Assembly: GCA_024734495.1 (NCBI GenBank)
Contig: JALMQS010000681.1
Location: 6,543,542 to 6,607,541 of the forward strand
Length of the DNA stretch: 64,000 nt
Origin: Forficula auricularia
Lineage: Eukaryota > Arthropoda > Insecta > Dermaptera > Forficulidae
Reading direction: 5' to 3'
Part shown: piece after piece, positions 22,650 to 35,584 of the stretch
Layout of the letters: every line of letters begins with the position of its first letter
Position numbering within the stretch: position 1 is the first letter of the stretch
Translations under genes and position numbers: made by a program
The notes under the pieces: model-generated
What the model was told of the DNA's origin: nothing
Seen by the model: only the letters and a program-made list of their open reading frames with translations
Database searches by the model: none

Positions 22650-23765
22650 ATTTTCTCGATATAACAGACCAAAAGAATTACATATAAATGAGAAAAAATC
22701 GATCTTATTTTATCGATTTCATCTATCTGAAGTTTCACAGTATGTCTGTTATATAAGAAAATAGCATTTTGATTAAAATTTTGTAGTTTAAAATAAATTA
22801 TATGAAAAGATTCAATTTCTTTCTCCGGGAGCAAATCAGCTAGAAATGGGAAAAAGTTTTATTTTTTCTAATTAGATACTTATTCAAATCTATTGAAAGT
22901 TCATGCCTGTTTGTTATTTTTATTTATCTTTTATATCAAATAATTATTATTAGGAAATTTTTATTTTAAAGGGTAGTTTATATGAAGTCCAATTTGAAAA
23001 AAACGCTAATAACTCCGTTGAAATTTTTTTTAAAAATATGAAATTAATAAATCTTATAAAAAAATTAATTACTAATAATTTAATTCAATTTTTAACGAAA
23101 TCGATTCAGTACTTTTTGAGAAAATCTTCAAAAACTCCGAAAACCGTCTATGAAAGGCCGTTTTAGAAACATTTTAAAATTCCCCTCCACATGTCACAAG
23201 TCAATGTTTTGTTTCATATGACTTTTTAAATTTTTTTCAAAGGGCATCTCGTGCTTTAAAAAACCATCGTTTTTTAGACGGTTCAGATGGTTTTTGACCA
23301 TTTTCTCAAAAAGTACTGAATCAATTTCTTTCAAAATTGAATTAAATTATTAATAATTAATTATATTATAAGATCTATTAATTTCATATTTAAAAAAAAA
23401 TTTCAACCGGTTTATTAGCGTTTTTTCAAATTGGATTTCATATAAACTACCCTTTAAAATAAAAATTTCCTAATAATAATTATTTGATATAAAAGATAAA
23501 TAAAAATAAAAACCGTCATGAAATTTCAATAGATTTGAATAAATATCTAATTAGAAAAAAATAAAACTTTTTCCCATTTCTAGTTGATTCGCTCCCGGAG
23601 AGAAGAAATTGAATTTTTTCATATAATTTCTTTTAAACTACAAAATTCTTAATCAAAATGCTATTTTCTTATAAAGTAGACATATGTGAACCTTCAGAGA
23701 GAATAAATCGATAAAATAAGATCGTTTTCTTTCTCATTTATAATTTTGTTTTATCAAGAGGCTGG
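22650..23765. repeat. 1.1-kb near-palindrome
   Basis: Arms 22650-23170 and 23265-23765 are inverted copies; for example 'ctagaaatgggaaaaagttt' against 'aaactttttcccatttctag', centred near 23205. No coding sequence. A transcript through it would form a long hairpin. A partial third copy of the right-arm sequence follows at about 23815-24060. Confidence 0.88.
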
Positions 23766-24060
23766 GTCACAAATCACCCGGCATCGGCGAGGCATTTGTT
23801 ACGGTTTTCTAGCTTTTTACCATTTTTTTTTAAATTAATCAATCAATTTCGTTCAAAATTGAATATAATTAACTATTAATAATTGATTGTTTTATAATAT
23901 TTAATAATTTCATATTTTTAAAAAATTATTTCAAAATTCTAATTAGCGTCATTTCAAATTTGACTTCAAATAAACTATCCTTTAAAATGCAAATATTCTA
24001 ATAAAAACTATTTTATATAAAAGATGAAAGAAAATATTTCATAGATGTCAATTTCATTTG

Positions 24061-25229
24061 TCAAACGTACCCGGATCACTAAATAATATTTTATTTTGCC
24101 ATGTTCCTTTCCTGCATCAATCATTACTTTTGTATGTATAATATATGTTATGTTAAAAAAAAGAGATAATTTAAATAGGATTAAATAAATCCATAGGTAT
24201 ACCATATAACTTTCTATAATTAACTGGAATAATTACTAAAAATTTTATATATATAAAAAAATCGAATTAACTGACTCTAATATAAACTTTTTCAATATAT
24301 AATATATATATTATTGGAAAAATGTTTTTATGGCTTTTTAATGCAATTATCTCTTTCAGATATTTTCAACTGGTGGTTTTAATTTTAATAGATTGAAGAG
24401 AGAATGGTTATTTTAAAAATGACCATTACCACTACCATCATCATCAGCAGCACCCCACCACACCATTCTACTGACCCCACCTTTCATACCCTTTTGCTAA
24501 TTCAATAGCCAGGCAACTAAACACCCACCACCTTGTCCAATGTGTTAATTCACAAATCAATTAGATTAAATTAACATTGAAATAATGGAAAGGTGAAAAT
24601 GTCATTTACAATCATCAGACTATATATATATATATATTATAAATGAGAAAATCGAATGAATATTATTATTATATTTTGATTCTATTTATATTAAAATATA
24701 TGCCTCGAGTGGAATTAATTTATTAAATAATCACTGGCCAATCAACTTTATATAAAGTCTTCGAATATATATAGTTCTAAAATTTTTGATCATAATCCAT
24801 CAATTTTGTCTGATGACTCTGTTGTATCAATTTCTATACCTACACATATAAACCTTTATTTTTTGTTCTATATTAATTATATTTGATTTGATTATAATCC
24901 TTCATCTATTTTTGACCAAAATAATTAAATTAATCTACGAGTTATTTTTAAATTATTTTTAATTCTAAAATATTTTAGTATGTTTAGTACACATCGCCAT
25001 TAAAAGTTAAAATATTTAGTTGCATTTTCTTTTTGGAAAAAACAGATTAATAAATGCAGTTTCCGGGGTTTTTTTTAACGATTTTAAAATTCCATTGATA
25101 AAGGGAGAAATTCTCCCGAAAAGTTTATGTTCAATTAAACGTTTGAAGATTGTTTTATATAAATTTTTTTATTTATTTTAATTATAAAGCTATTAATAAT
25201 TTTTTTTCAATATATATTCATATATGTAT
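24061..25229. other. AT-rich interval with a less AT-rich pocket at 24420-24620
   Basis: The pocket contains 'ccatcatcatcagcagcacc' and other C-rich stretches. No frame with family resemblance. Low-complexity AT repeats occur around 24245 and 24625. Confidence 0.35.
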
Positions 25230-26065
25230 CAGTAGCGCACACGGTCCATGGATGCTGTGGATGCGACGGATCCCTAAAATTTCAAACATTAGAGTATTTT
25301 CATAAATATCGACATCAAAATTTCAGGAGGATCCGTTATTTAAAATATTTCTATAAAAAACATTTTTTTGTTTTGAAAAATATATTGGTTCTCGAAATGA
25401 AATAAAATTGTTGTTGAATAGTTTCAAGGGCCAATTAAAATGAATGATTTTCCGAAAAGGGCGCTGATAGAAGTTTTTGAACCCCCTGCCTGGTATATCT
25501 TCCAGTTCAAGCATGTCAAAGATAAGTTCAGACGAGTTTTAGTCGAATAAAAATTGTTCTTACTGAGGAACTATTGAAATAGTGATAATTCAAATGAATA
25601 AATAAAATTGAGTCGGGAATCTTTGGACTAATACATTTCTAATACTCTAAATATATAAAATAGAAAATAACTAAGAGTACTATACTATAGACAAAAATAA
25701 CTAAGAGTACTACTACTATAGACAAGTCATAGCTTACTTTTATAGCAATAGAATTAGAAGAAAATAAATATTTTCTTATAGGACAGGCTGATTCATTTTG
25801 CGAGATGTTCGATTTTCTATCATGTGGAGTTTAAGTCACAAGAAATAATTTCTGACTTCTACCCTCACTCACACAAAGCAGTATCCGTTTGGGACGAATG
25901 TCTCAAAATATATTTTTTAAAAATCTAATGCTAAATTTGAAAAATAACGAAAATAATAACGTATATTTGATAAAATTTGCAAAAAAAATTAAAATAAAAT
26001 TTCAAAAAATAAAGGGTAGGTTTTTGGACAGCATCCCCTGGTTGAAAAGTCACCAACCGTCACTG
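25230..26065. mobile_element. hAT-like non-autonomous element, copy 2 (empty-site reference)
   Basis: Ends CAGTAGCG and, inward from the right, CAGTGACGGTTGG. Flanks ATATGTAT (25222-25229) and AAATATAT (26066-26073) match at 6 of 8. Same element as 123-2110 but without either nested insertion; the pre-insertion sequences are visible near 25285-25300 and 25724-25740. Confidence 0.8.
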
Positions 26066-26073
26066 AAATATAT

Positions 26074-27220
26074 ATAGTAAACCATATATACTTATATCCA
26101 CTGCTAAATTACAGCCTATGACCAACTAAATTACAGCTTTCCCCTTTTCTTATTTCAATTCCGATATAATATATATAACGTAATCCAAAAGGAAATACCA
26201 TTTGGATTATATATAAAGGTCTCGTGTCAATGTTATTGATCAGTTCCAAAAATGGGCCAAAACGAAATTAACGATTTTTTATCCAGTTAGAGGAGTAGAA
26301 GTAGGGGCTTAGGGTCTATTAGATACCCAAATGAGTAATACAATGTGTAAAAAGATTGGATTAGGAAATATTAACCTTGATCATGAGATTAAAAGCGGTT
26401 GCTTTAGATTCGCCAAGGTCAGTTTTTTTAATGTAACGTTATTCTTTAATGAGATGTTGGATGCTTCTTTTGTTTGATGTAGTCAACAGACAAACAGACA
26501 GATGTTGTGTTTTTGTTTTTTATTTAATCTCATCAATCAATCATTCATAGCATAACACTACCGGGACATTTTATAATAATATTAATAATAATAATGCGAA
26601 AAAAATGTAATAACAATTCATATTTGAATTAAGAATAGATCAAAGGACAGATTAGGGTGACAGGTCATCAAAACAGCCTTCGGAATTTAGTCAAACAGAA
26701 TCACGATCGGCTAGAATTAAAACCGCAAACCACGAAATCATATGCGAACGTAATAAAGTTAAATAAATTAATTGAAATTCGTCATTATTTCAAGGTTATG
26801 AAAATAATCAAGAGATGGAATTGTAAGGTGCTTAAGTGGAATTGGAAAAAAAAGTAGGTTATCCCATTCTGATTGATAGACACTAAAAATTAAGAAAAAA
26901 CAACCAAGGGAATCAAGTAACCTGCTTCCATGTAGAATAGGTAGTTAAATTTTGATCGCATGAGCAAGTGTTTCGAACATATTTGTTTTTTGTATTTTTT
27001 GTTTTGTTTTTTTTTTTTGTTTTATTTAATAGAACACTTCTTTTAATATCAGCATTGCAGTTGATCAATTTTCATAGTTCAAAAAAGTTGGGATTAGGTC
27101 TTGTCGTCTTTTTCGAATTATTATTTAATTTTTTAAAGCGAGAATGCTGTAGGTTATTGGCAAAACATATTTATTTAGAGTGAGGAAAATTTTAAAATTT
27201 AAATAAATTAATTAAAAATT
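26074..27220. other. AT-rich interval, nothing recognised
   Basis: Small frames (26657-26857, 26968-27183) lack family resemblance. No repeat structure I can define. Confidence 0.45.
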
Positions 27221-27261
27221 ATAAAATTCTAGGTAGGTTTCTCAAAAAATTGTTCAGTTTT

Positions 27262-27310
27262 CTCTGTGAACTCCTGAAGATTGGCTCATACTCCGAAATA
27301 TATATAAAGT
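27262..27310 (+). ncRNA. Family F-type hammerhead relic cut by a hAT insertion
   Basis: CUGAAGA at 27274-27280 is preceded by 'tgaactc' and followed by a weak stem and GAAA at 27295-27298 with AUAUAUA, as in the family F motif. The next bases are the start of the hAT at 27311, which separates the two helix I strands; the 3' strand resumes after 27839 as 'tatagagtcata'. Confidence 0.6.
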
Positions 27311-27839
27311 CAGGGGCGTAGCCACGGGGGGGGGGGTCAGAACACCAACTAAAAAGCGTTTCTTATGGCAAACTAACCGTAATTAAATATATTTAATAAA
27401 GAATTATGATCTTTTTAAATTTCTTGAAGTTCCTATTTGATATTATAATATACTATTAGAATAAATTAAAATTTCTCTAAAAGTAAAACTTTATTTTCTT
27501 AAAAAAATCCGAAAATGAGAGTTAAGGGGGGATCCTTTGTATCATTTCACCATTTTTGGAGTGGTTAAAAAAATTAATTTTTAGGGGAGATATAAAAATA
27601 AATATTATATTCGAGCTCTGTAAATAATATACTATTAGAATAAATTAAAATTTCTTTAAAACTAAAACTTTATTTTCATAAAAAAATACGAAAATGAGCT
27701 AAGGTGGGCCATATGTTTAATTAAGAATTACGTTCTTTTTTAATTTCTTGAAGTACCTATTTGTTTTAATAAAAAAAAATTCTCACTAAATATTTTGCTT
27801 TGTGGATGGACCCATGAAAATTTTCTGGCTACGCCACTA
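27311..27839. mobile_element. hAT non-autonomous element
   Basis: Left CAGGGGCGTAGCC, right end inward TAGTGGCGTAGCC. Flanks TATAAAGT (27303-27310) and TATAGAGT (27840-27847) match at 7 of 8. The interior contains a duplicated segment ('actattagaataaattaaaatt' part near 27450 and 27630). Confidence 0.85.
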
Positions 27840-28021
27840 TATAGAGTCATACTAACAAGCATCTTGTCTTTTACTATATTAATTTTATATTTGTTTAATT
27901 TTTTAAAAGTTTTTTAAATTTTTTTAAATTCTCTTTAATTTATTATTATTTAATTAATTATTATTATAATTCTTTAATGGTAACGAAGATAACAAGAAAA
28001 TTTAGACGAATGTGTGACATG

Positions 28022-28082
28022 ATTATTTGAAGCCCTGAAGAAGTCGGCAAAGTCGACAAAACGTTGGCTGATAAATAAAAAA
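28022..28082 (+). ncRNA. Hammerhead-like motif, family D, core mutated
   Basis: CUGAAGA 28035-28041, extra A, stem II GUCGGC/GUCGAC with AAA loop, then CAAAAC where GAAAC is expected: the conserved G12 is an A (28058). Helix I GGCU/AGCC plus AAAUAA/UUAUUU is intact. G12 is the general base in hammerheads, so this copy is probably inactive. Confidence 0.65.
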
Positions 28083-28489
28083 GTCACACATAAAATCTTG
28101 TCCTTATTTTCCTGTTATAAACTTTCAAATTATTTAATTAATAGATAATTTGTTGAGAGAAATGACATAGGTTTTCCCCATTTGTAACATTTCTAAGAGA
28201 GGACATACATTCGAATATTTCAACTAATGGGGTATTACTTAATTGAAATTTTGCCTGGTCGTCGAAAATATACATTTCTCAGACGCCTGTATATAGGCAA
28301 CCGAATGCCCGAGATTTTTAGTTTCATGGACTCCGCTATGATCGCTTCTGCACTTTTTCTTTTTTACTTTATCCATGTTTATATTGTTTATAGATACTTA
28401 CTTCCATGTCATAATCGTCTAATAAAATTAAAATATTTTCGGAATGTTCAATTAGAGACGAACCGAATCAATTCTTTTCTTCTTCTTAA

Positions 28490-29026
28490 GGAGGTTCTTT
28501 CGCGACAATCCACACAAAAAGTTTTAGCCTCATAACCACTCTATAAATATAAACGGAACTAAAATTTTAGGATATTTTTTTTTAACGTTACTGTCCACTC
28601 AAACTACGAAATCTCTATATAGATACACACATAATTGCGGGACGTTTCCAAACCATTGTGCTTACCATATATCCCCTCCACTAAAAATAATCACCTAAAT
28701 AGGTTTGTTTTTTTCGTTTTTATCAAAACTACGTGGTAAATAATTTCAATTTTTTTTATAAGTTACACCAAATATATTATTCTAACAAATATTAGTTTTT
28801 CATCAAGATGATGAAAGTCCTTCAATGATAAAAATAAAATAATGATCATATCCCCACCCTTTCCCTATCTACCCTATGTTAAAAATGTCATCTTTAATTG
28901 CAATTATTTCATTTTTGGTGTGGTAAATCGTCTTCAAATTTTAACAGTTTGTGTATTATGCTTTTAATATCTTATATTCCAAGTTTCAAAGACTTCTTGA
29001 ATTTTTGCATTTGTAAAAGAACTACC
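28490..29026. mobile_element. TTAA-flanked MITE, copy 2
   Basis: TTAA at 28486-28489 and 29027-29030. Ends GGAGGTTCTTTCGCG and, inward from the right, GGTAGTTCTTTTAC. Longer than copy 1 by about 80 bp because of an internal segment near 28785-28860. The 102-codon frame at 28227-28535 runs into it and is not credible. Confidence 0.8.
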
Positions 29027-29030
29027 TTAA

Positions 29031-30358
29031 TTCATTTATCCATATGATTTCTTAAAATCTTTACTTTATAAAACAGGATATTTTAATTGAATCATAGAAT
29101 GGTTCATGATTTTATGTTATATATAGAAAATTACCTTCCATAACGAAGAGAGGAAATATCGAAATAATTATTTGGAGTCGAAGATATCTGTGGAGCCGGT
29201 TTTTAAAAGACGATACAAATATTTCGACAGCAATTTCTTAATTGTTGCATATCTTTCTGGAAGATAAAAGTAAATTTAAATTATTCTTGATTTTTTTTTA
29301 AATATTTAAATAGATAAAAATAATTTGCGAAAATAATTAAAAAATAAAAAATGATTTCTTTTTTTCAATCCTTAACAGTTTCTAATAGATGGATTGTTTC
29401 TGAGTCCAGAGATGAATGAATGATTTACCATCCGATCTAACAGACTGTCTAACTATTATTAATGATGATTGAAGCTTTTGATGATTTATATAAAACATAA
29501 ACAAATAAAATTGATGTCTTATATTAATAAATAGAAAAAATAACAAATCATCATCATTTTATGAGAAATCGATAAACAAACTTAAATAAATTTCTCAATT
29601 CATGTGCAAAATAGAAACAGACAAAACGAAGTATTCAAAAATAATAATAAAAACAAGATTGATTATCATTAAAGCAAACTTTCACTTATCACGGAGAATT
29701 TATTTTATAACTAAAATTAATCATTTTTACTTAAAAAATAAATAAATGAATAAAATAAAAATTAAGTTACTGATTAAAATCTAAAATATGTATTTCATGA
29801 GAGAAATTTAAAATTAGTTTATTAACAGATTAATAGTGTTTTAGATGTGCATACACACATCGTATATGTTAGAATGATTTCATCCCTGGATTTAATTCCC
29901 GAGGCGAAAAACCATTCTGCCCTTAAATTAAATATACTAAAATACCTTGATATAGTAAGTATTATGGCTTTTTAAATTATTTTTTTATTTGTGAAAGTCA
30001 CGATATAGGTGACATCTATTTAAGATGTATAGAATTAACATGTTAAGTCGAATTCAGTGCGAATTCCTCCCTCAGACATTTATTGGAAGAAAGCTTTTGG
30101 TAATAAACAACACATTATTTCCCATAAAAATAATATTTGTCATACATTTGACGACAGTCCCAAGTGGTTGCAAATTTTGACCAACAAATGAATAAATAAA
30201 TTAGTCAAATTGTAATAAGCTGAGGTCATTAAAAATAAATAAATATATATAGGGAACCTAAATTTATATTATGTTTCTATAAGTTAAATAAAAACTAATA
30301 CTAGCAGTTTCTAGTAAATGTTTTGAATAAAAGGGTAGTTCTAGTTATATAGTTATAG
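29031..30358. other. AT-rich interval, nothing recognised
   Basis: No terminal repeats, no family-like frame. Confidence 0.45.
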
Positions 30359-30963
30359 TGTTATATTAGTTAGAAAAATTATAAAATTTATTTAAGATCA
30401 TTATTTTCAAGTTAGAAATATATAAGTTCAAATATTATTTTCACTTAATATTTGACAAAAATTCCCTACAGTTGATTCGTGATTGAATCAAATGTAGAAA
30501 ACATTCGGTTAATTTATGGCAAGCATCTAACATACATGCTAATAGACCGAGCGCTCTGTACTGGGAGATTAAATATATAACATCTGAGATCTCAAGTTCA
30601 CTTGGTGATCCATCCGAATGTCTAGCGGGCTATACGCGAAATGACGTTATTGGATTGTAGGTAGATAAGTGGATCACATCTTTTTTTCTATCTTGGTCCA
30701 GACTTAAGACTCCACAGACTTCAATAGCATAATCCGCAGTAGTCTCGTGATAAATATCTTTTTCTAATAAGCGCGGTCAAAACAATTCTCATTGATATGT
30801 CAATTATTCTTTGTTATATTAGTTAGAAAAATTATAAAATTTATTTAAGATCATTATTTTCAAGTTAGAAATATCTAAGTTCAAATATTATTTTCACTCA
30901 ATATTTGACAAAAATTCCCTACAGTTGATTCGTGATTGAATCAAATGTAGAAAACATTCGGTT
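30359..30963 (+). repeat. Pair of 152-bp direct repeats flanking 300 bp
   Basis: 30359-30510 and 30812-30963 are nearly identical (for example 'ttgattcgtgattgaatc' in both), period 453. The middle part is less AT-rich and unlike its surroundings. Either a tandem duplication or an LTR-like arrangement; no primer-binding site or coding sequence was recognised. Confidence 0.75.
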
Positions 30964-33900
30964 TGAATATAGAAGTGATATAAGAATATATGTCAGAACA
31001 ATTCACCTCGAAGGACGGAATTTTTGGCACTTGGGTTTAATTCACAAATGAGATGAAATCAGCCCTTCTGACATATGATAAAAGTCAACTCTAATAACTC
31101 GGATTCACTAATTGAAAACCTCTTGTTTTCTTTAAAAATCTTAGCTCTGCTACTATAGATAATTTAAACTTTTATATGCAGACTGTAGCGCCATAATAAA
31201 ACATATTACATAGGTACAAAGTGTTGCCTAATTAATAAATAAATAATAGTCATTAAAAAATTACCTCCTCTCGAGGTCTCTCTTTCTTTGTCATATCTTA
31301 AAGACGTAGTGAACTCATGTCAAAACCTTGATGTATGACAAGCCTCTTACAAAAAAAGGTTATTAAAAACCGCTTATAAGGTATCTTTCTTCCAATCAAC
31401 AAGTGAAACTATTTGTCTAGTGATTAATACCCCTTTAAGTCTATTGATGATGTTTGTTTGGTATTATATTTTATTATTTATTTGTTTTCAATGGATTGAT
31501 TCATTCATGGTATTAATGATGTGTGTTTCTCTTTCTGATGGTCGAATAAGGAAATAAATCTATAGACATGTATATCGATATATTCTTTTATTTTAAATGA
31601 TGTTGCATTTTTTTTAATTCTTAAACAGTTGATTTATTATTTTAACAACTCAACAGCATGACAAAAATAATAGACAATTGTCAATTTTGTGCGGAGTTAT
31701 TGAATTTCCTTTTCCTTTTAATCATAAATGAGTAACCTTGCATGTTTGTAATTAAACACACCAAGAAAGGAACATTTTTTTTAAACAAAGATTTATGTTT
31801 CCTGTCTTATTTATTCAACCATTTCACAAAAGCTAATAGGTCGAATTTGCGAAAACAATCCCTTGCATTGATGAAATCCTACATCGATATAGCCAACAGG
31901 AAAAAGTTACAATTCCATCAAATTTGGCATATTATCGCTTGAGAATTTTTGAATGAGTAGCATTCAAAACAAGGAAATTTTACAAGCCAGAGAAAAAACA
32001 AACAAAATTTAACATTGTTGTTATGGAAAGAAACTATTTTTCACATTTTTTCTACAACTTACGATCGTAATTTTACGTAGCAGTTTTACGATGATGCTCT
32101 TTTACTTTCGAACGGTATTAATATGTCATATATGATAAAAAATGGAGTTAGCAGGTTTACACTCTAAGCCGACGATATTGAAATTTAGAGTGTAAATTTT
32201 ACTTTTGCAGCTAACTTTTTCATTCATGTATGGCAGTGGTCTCCAACCCTTTTGTATCTAAGAGCATATTTTAGAATATCTGTCGGGCAGCGGGAACCAT
32301 TTATTTTTTCAATCCAAATTAATTTATACATAGTTTGGACATACAATTAAATAGTTGGCCAGCAAAAAATAGTTATCATGAAACAAAAAAATTAAATAAA
32401 AAAATAAATATATTTTTTTTATATTGAAAAAGAAAAATTAATTATTGATTGTTTTTAATATAATGAAAAGAAATCCCTGCGGCAGGCCGTAGGAAGTGGC
32501 AGATTTCGAAAGGGCTCTACAACTCTTATCAAAAACTTTTCAGACACAAATTGTAGAGCTTAATTAGTGGAATATTAGCGATTTGCAACCAAACTGGTAT
32601 CATTCATATTAACGTTGTTATTAATTTTTTAAGATTTCAACCCCACTATTTCCACCCCTTTGGGGCTGAAGTCACCAAAAACTTATTGTTTTTATGGGGT
32701 TAAAAATAATAAATAATTTTTATCATATGGTGTTAACCTTCACTGTAAAGGTTTCTTTTAGTATATTACAATTAGACTTAATTTTTTCAAATTTATTTCC
32801 ATATAAAGTGGCGTAGGTACTTTTAGGTGATGTTTCTAACTTTCAGCTTTTAGAAATTCTCAAACTGAAAATTATGAAAAAAAACCCACAAATTTCCTCA
32901 TTCTCTCCTTATCAAAGATAAATAACGAATCTGATATTTCAAGAATTTAGAAGTTATAATGTACAGAACGCTCGGTATACGATCCGACTCGCCTTTGGTT
33001 GGTTTATTTATTTATAGGGTTTTGTTTTTTAATGTATATTTACGTGTGTAGATTATAATCGATGAATTTGTTAACAGTAATTATAGAACTTGGAGCTAAA
33101 ATTTACCCCGTGAATATCGACAACACCATGGCCAATATTCTGTCCAAATTTAAAAATATTTGAAGTAGATATAAAACAACATACCAAAATAGACATTAGT
33201 TTTTACAATTTAAATTAATTTTATAGTTTATTGAAGTTTTTTTTTAATATTATTTATGATGACTCAATGACGATATATTAGTTTCAACTAGAATCAATAC
33301 AATAGATTATTCATCAGAAAAGTTATATTTATTTTATAGGGATGCTAAGAGTCAACCATCATTCTTAAAAGCTAGAGTTTAAAATAGCCGCCATTTCAGT
33401 CAAACTTGATAAACTAGTTTTTATATTTCAGAATTTGAATAGTTTCCGATTAGTAATTAAAAACAACAATCCTAATACAATTACTTTGGGCAATAACTCA
33501 ATTAAAATTTATTTCCCGGTATATTTCTCTCTCTCTTTAAAAAGAAAAAGAAAAAAAGAAAACAAGGTTAGTTTTTACTCAATACTTTGAGGTTAAGTTG
33601 CCCTCCAGCTACGAAACAGCAAGTGTAACCGGAGTGTAACAAGCCTTTAAAGAACTATTTATCTAAGTATATAAAAGTAACGAAATCTTCGTGCCTGCAG
33701 GTGGTATTCTATATATGTCATAAAAACAAAATTTCACTAATTTATTCACAAAACGTTTTTTATTTATTTATTAATCTGATTTTAATAATATAGTAATAAA
33801 AGATAAATCAACGGAAATTAAATGATTTGTTAATCTAACTCAATTTAAAAACGCCCGCAGCTAAGAAAAGTGCATTTTAACTTTTCTAACCCTTCATACT

Positions 33901-34370
33901 TTTATCTATAATTCTATAAATTTTTTAAATTTATTAATAGAATTATTACGAAATAATGTACTGGAAAATTAGGTAATATTTAGAGATATATTAAAAAATA
34001 AATTTTCTATAGTTGCTACAAAATTTTAGAACAGCATGACTTTAAACAAAATTGTATCTATGACGCTACACGTTTTCTATGTATGAAAAATTTGATGTGT
34101 GGGTCTGTAATGAAAAAATAAAATTTTCTATTTTTTAATGGATTTAGAATTAAAAGTATTTTTTCATTGATTTTATTTAATTAGGTTAGATTCCACAAAA
34201 AAATCCGACCCTCCTCAAAATAATACGATTTTCAATTAAGGGGGAAATATGTATTAATTTAACTTAAATTTTTCAAGTTTGTAACTTATTTAATTAACAA
34301 GCTACTGAAAAACAGACGGACAAACAGACATATAGCATCGACGATTGTAAGGTTTTATTTTTTTAACGAA
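30964..34370. other. AT-rich interval with a solo hAT end near 32234
   Basis: 'cagtggtctccaaccctttt' at 32234 is a typical hAT left end; I found no matching right end. Otherwise no gene-like or repeat structure beyond A/T tracts. Confidence 0.4.
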
Positions 34371-34489
34371 AGCCTAGTAAATAAACTGCAACGGATCGTT
34401 GCTAAACTTTATCCAAATTCATTTGAAATATTAATATGTTTATTCCTTTATATAAATCAGATATCACTTGGAATTTGCAGTTCATGTTG

Positions 34490-34700
34490 ACTTTAATTCA
34501 AAAATAATGATCGATTAACATTTAACAGTCGAGGAATAACAATTCTACATTGGATTTTTGACATTTCGGTTATTATTGGTAATCATTGCTTAAGACATGG
34601 AGGAATCGACTTAAAATCAAAAATAGCGATTGATTCTCATCTAATACTTGAGGAATAATAATTCTACCTTAGATTTTTTGACCCTTCGATTATTATTGCG
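34490..34700 (-). repeat. 119-bp monomers, inverse orientation, about 1.7 copies
   Basis: 'gaggaataa' recurs at 34531 and 34650, a 119-bp period, in the orientation opposite to the array at 36521-36985. Confidence 0.75.
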
Positions 34701-34800
34701 TAACTGTCCGGTCCAGTCCTAGCGATCACCGCTAGATGGCACTGCGACCTCATACATAGTATTTGTTCAAATAAACAATACTTTAATATTAGTAATAATA

Positions 34801-34907
34801 TTTAATAGAGTAAAGGGTGTGTAGTTTCACAGTGAAACTACACACCCTTTACTCTATTAAATAACATCATGTTTCACCTAAAACCTACACCACTTTCCAT
34901 AAGTAAA
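34801..34907 (+). mobile_element. Short foldback retroelement, copy 2
   Basis: A tight hairpin of 'gtgtgtagtttcacagtgaa' and its inverse, then 'gtttcacctaaaacctacac' and an A-rich end. Flanked by 13-bp direct repeats ATTAGTAATAATA at 34788-34800 and 34908-34920. Same family as 15617-15802. Confidence 0.85.
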
Positions 34908-35211
34908 ATTAGTAATAATACTTTAAGTAAACAACAGTCAAATTGTCAAACACACTGTACACTACATTAATCAATCTATTTATAATGAAATAATAAATCA
35001 ATGAATTAATGAGAGACGAGTCAGCGCGTGTTTTGGCGTGAGCCATTATATTCGTTGAATGTTATATATGCGCCAACCCGAATCGAATTAATTCAGCTAC
35101 CACCAAATCATGGTCTGCTCAGAAGACTGACATATTCTGGATCTAAGTTACTGATTAAGTACGTAAATTTGGTTTTATCTTTAGAAAGCTTCTTGAGTTT
35201 AAATTGAGCTT

Positions 35212-35584
35212 CTATTTGTTGAAACCATAGCTCTGGGTTGTCATTTTGTCTTTAGACATAGGCGTTCTAATAATATTTGAAGATTGCTGTTTAGGTTTGA
35301 TTTGTTGTTTTAAACAGTTCCCAGTGGATAATGAAGGTATTTTTGAGGAAGATGATTTTTTATTACATGTCAAAGAACTGGGGGTTGTAGATGTCGATGC
35401 ACATGAATTAATTTTAGTTGGCTTCTCCAAATGATTTTGCTCAGATAAAAATGCATCAATTGCATCTAATATATTATCATATAATTTTGGTGAATCTTTA
35501 TCAGTAAAATTTTGAGTATTTTTTAGTTTATAATAACTGTGTTGATTGGGAGTTGAAATCTCATTTATTGTTTGTATATTTTTA
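35212..35584 (-). pseudogene. Open segment, Ser/Asn/Lys-rich, unrecognised
   Basis: About 124 codons without a stop on the minus strand, ending at TAA before 35212 and open back to a stop at the arm of the large inverted repeat near 35585. Composition (Ser, Thr, Asn, Lys, Gln with CASTSTTPSSLT) is less biased than random AT-rich frames here, and it contains NILDAIDAFLSEQN. A similar NILESMEEFLSRKN is encoded at 36116-36325. No family recognised and no initiating ATG at a sensible place, so I treat it as a possible captured exon or fragment. Confidence 0.4.
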
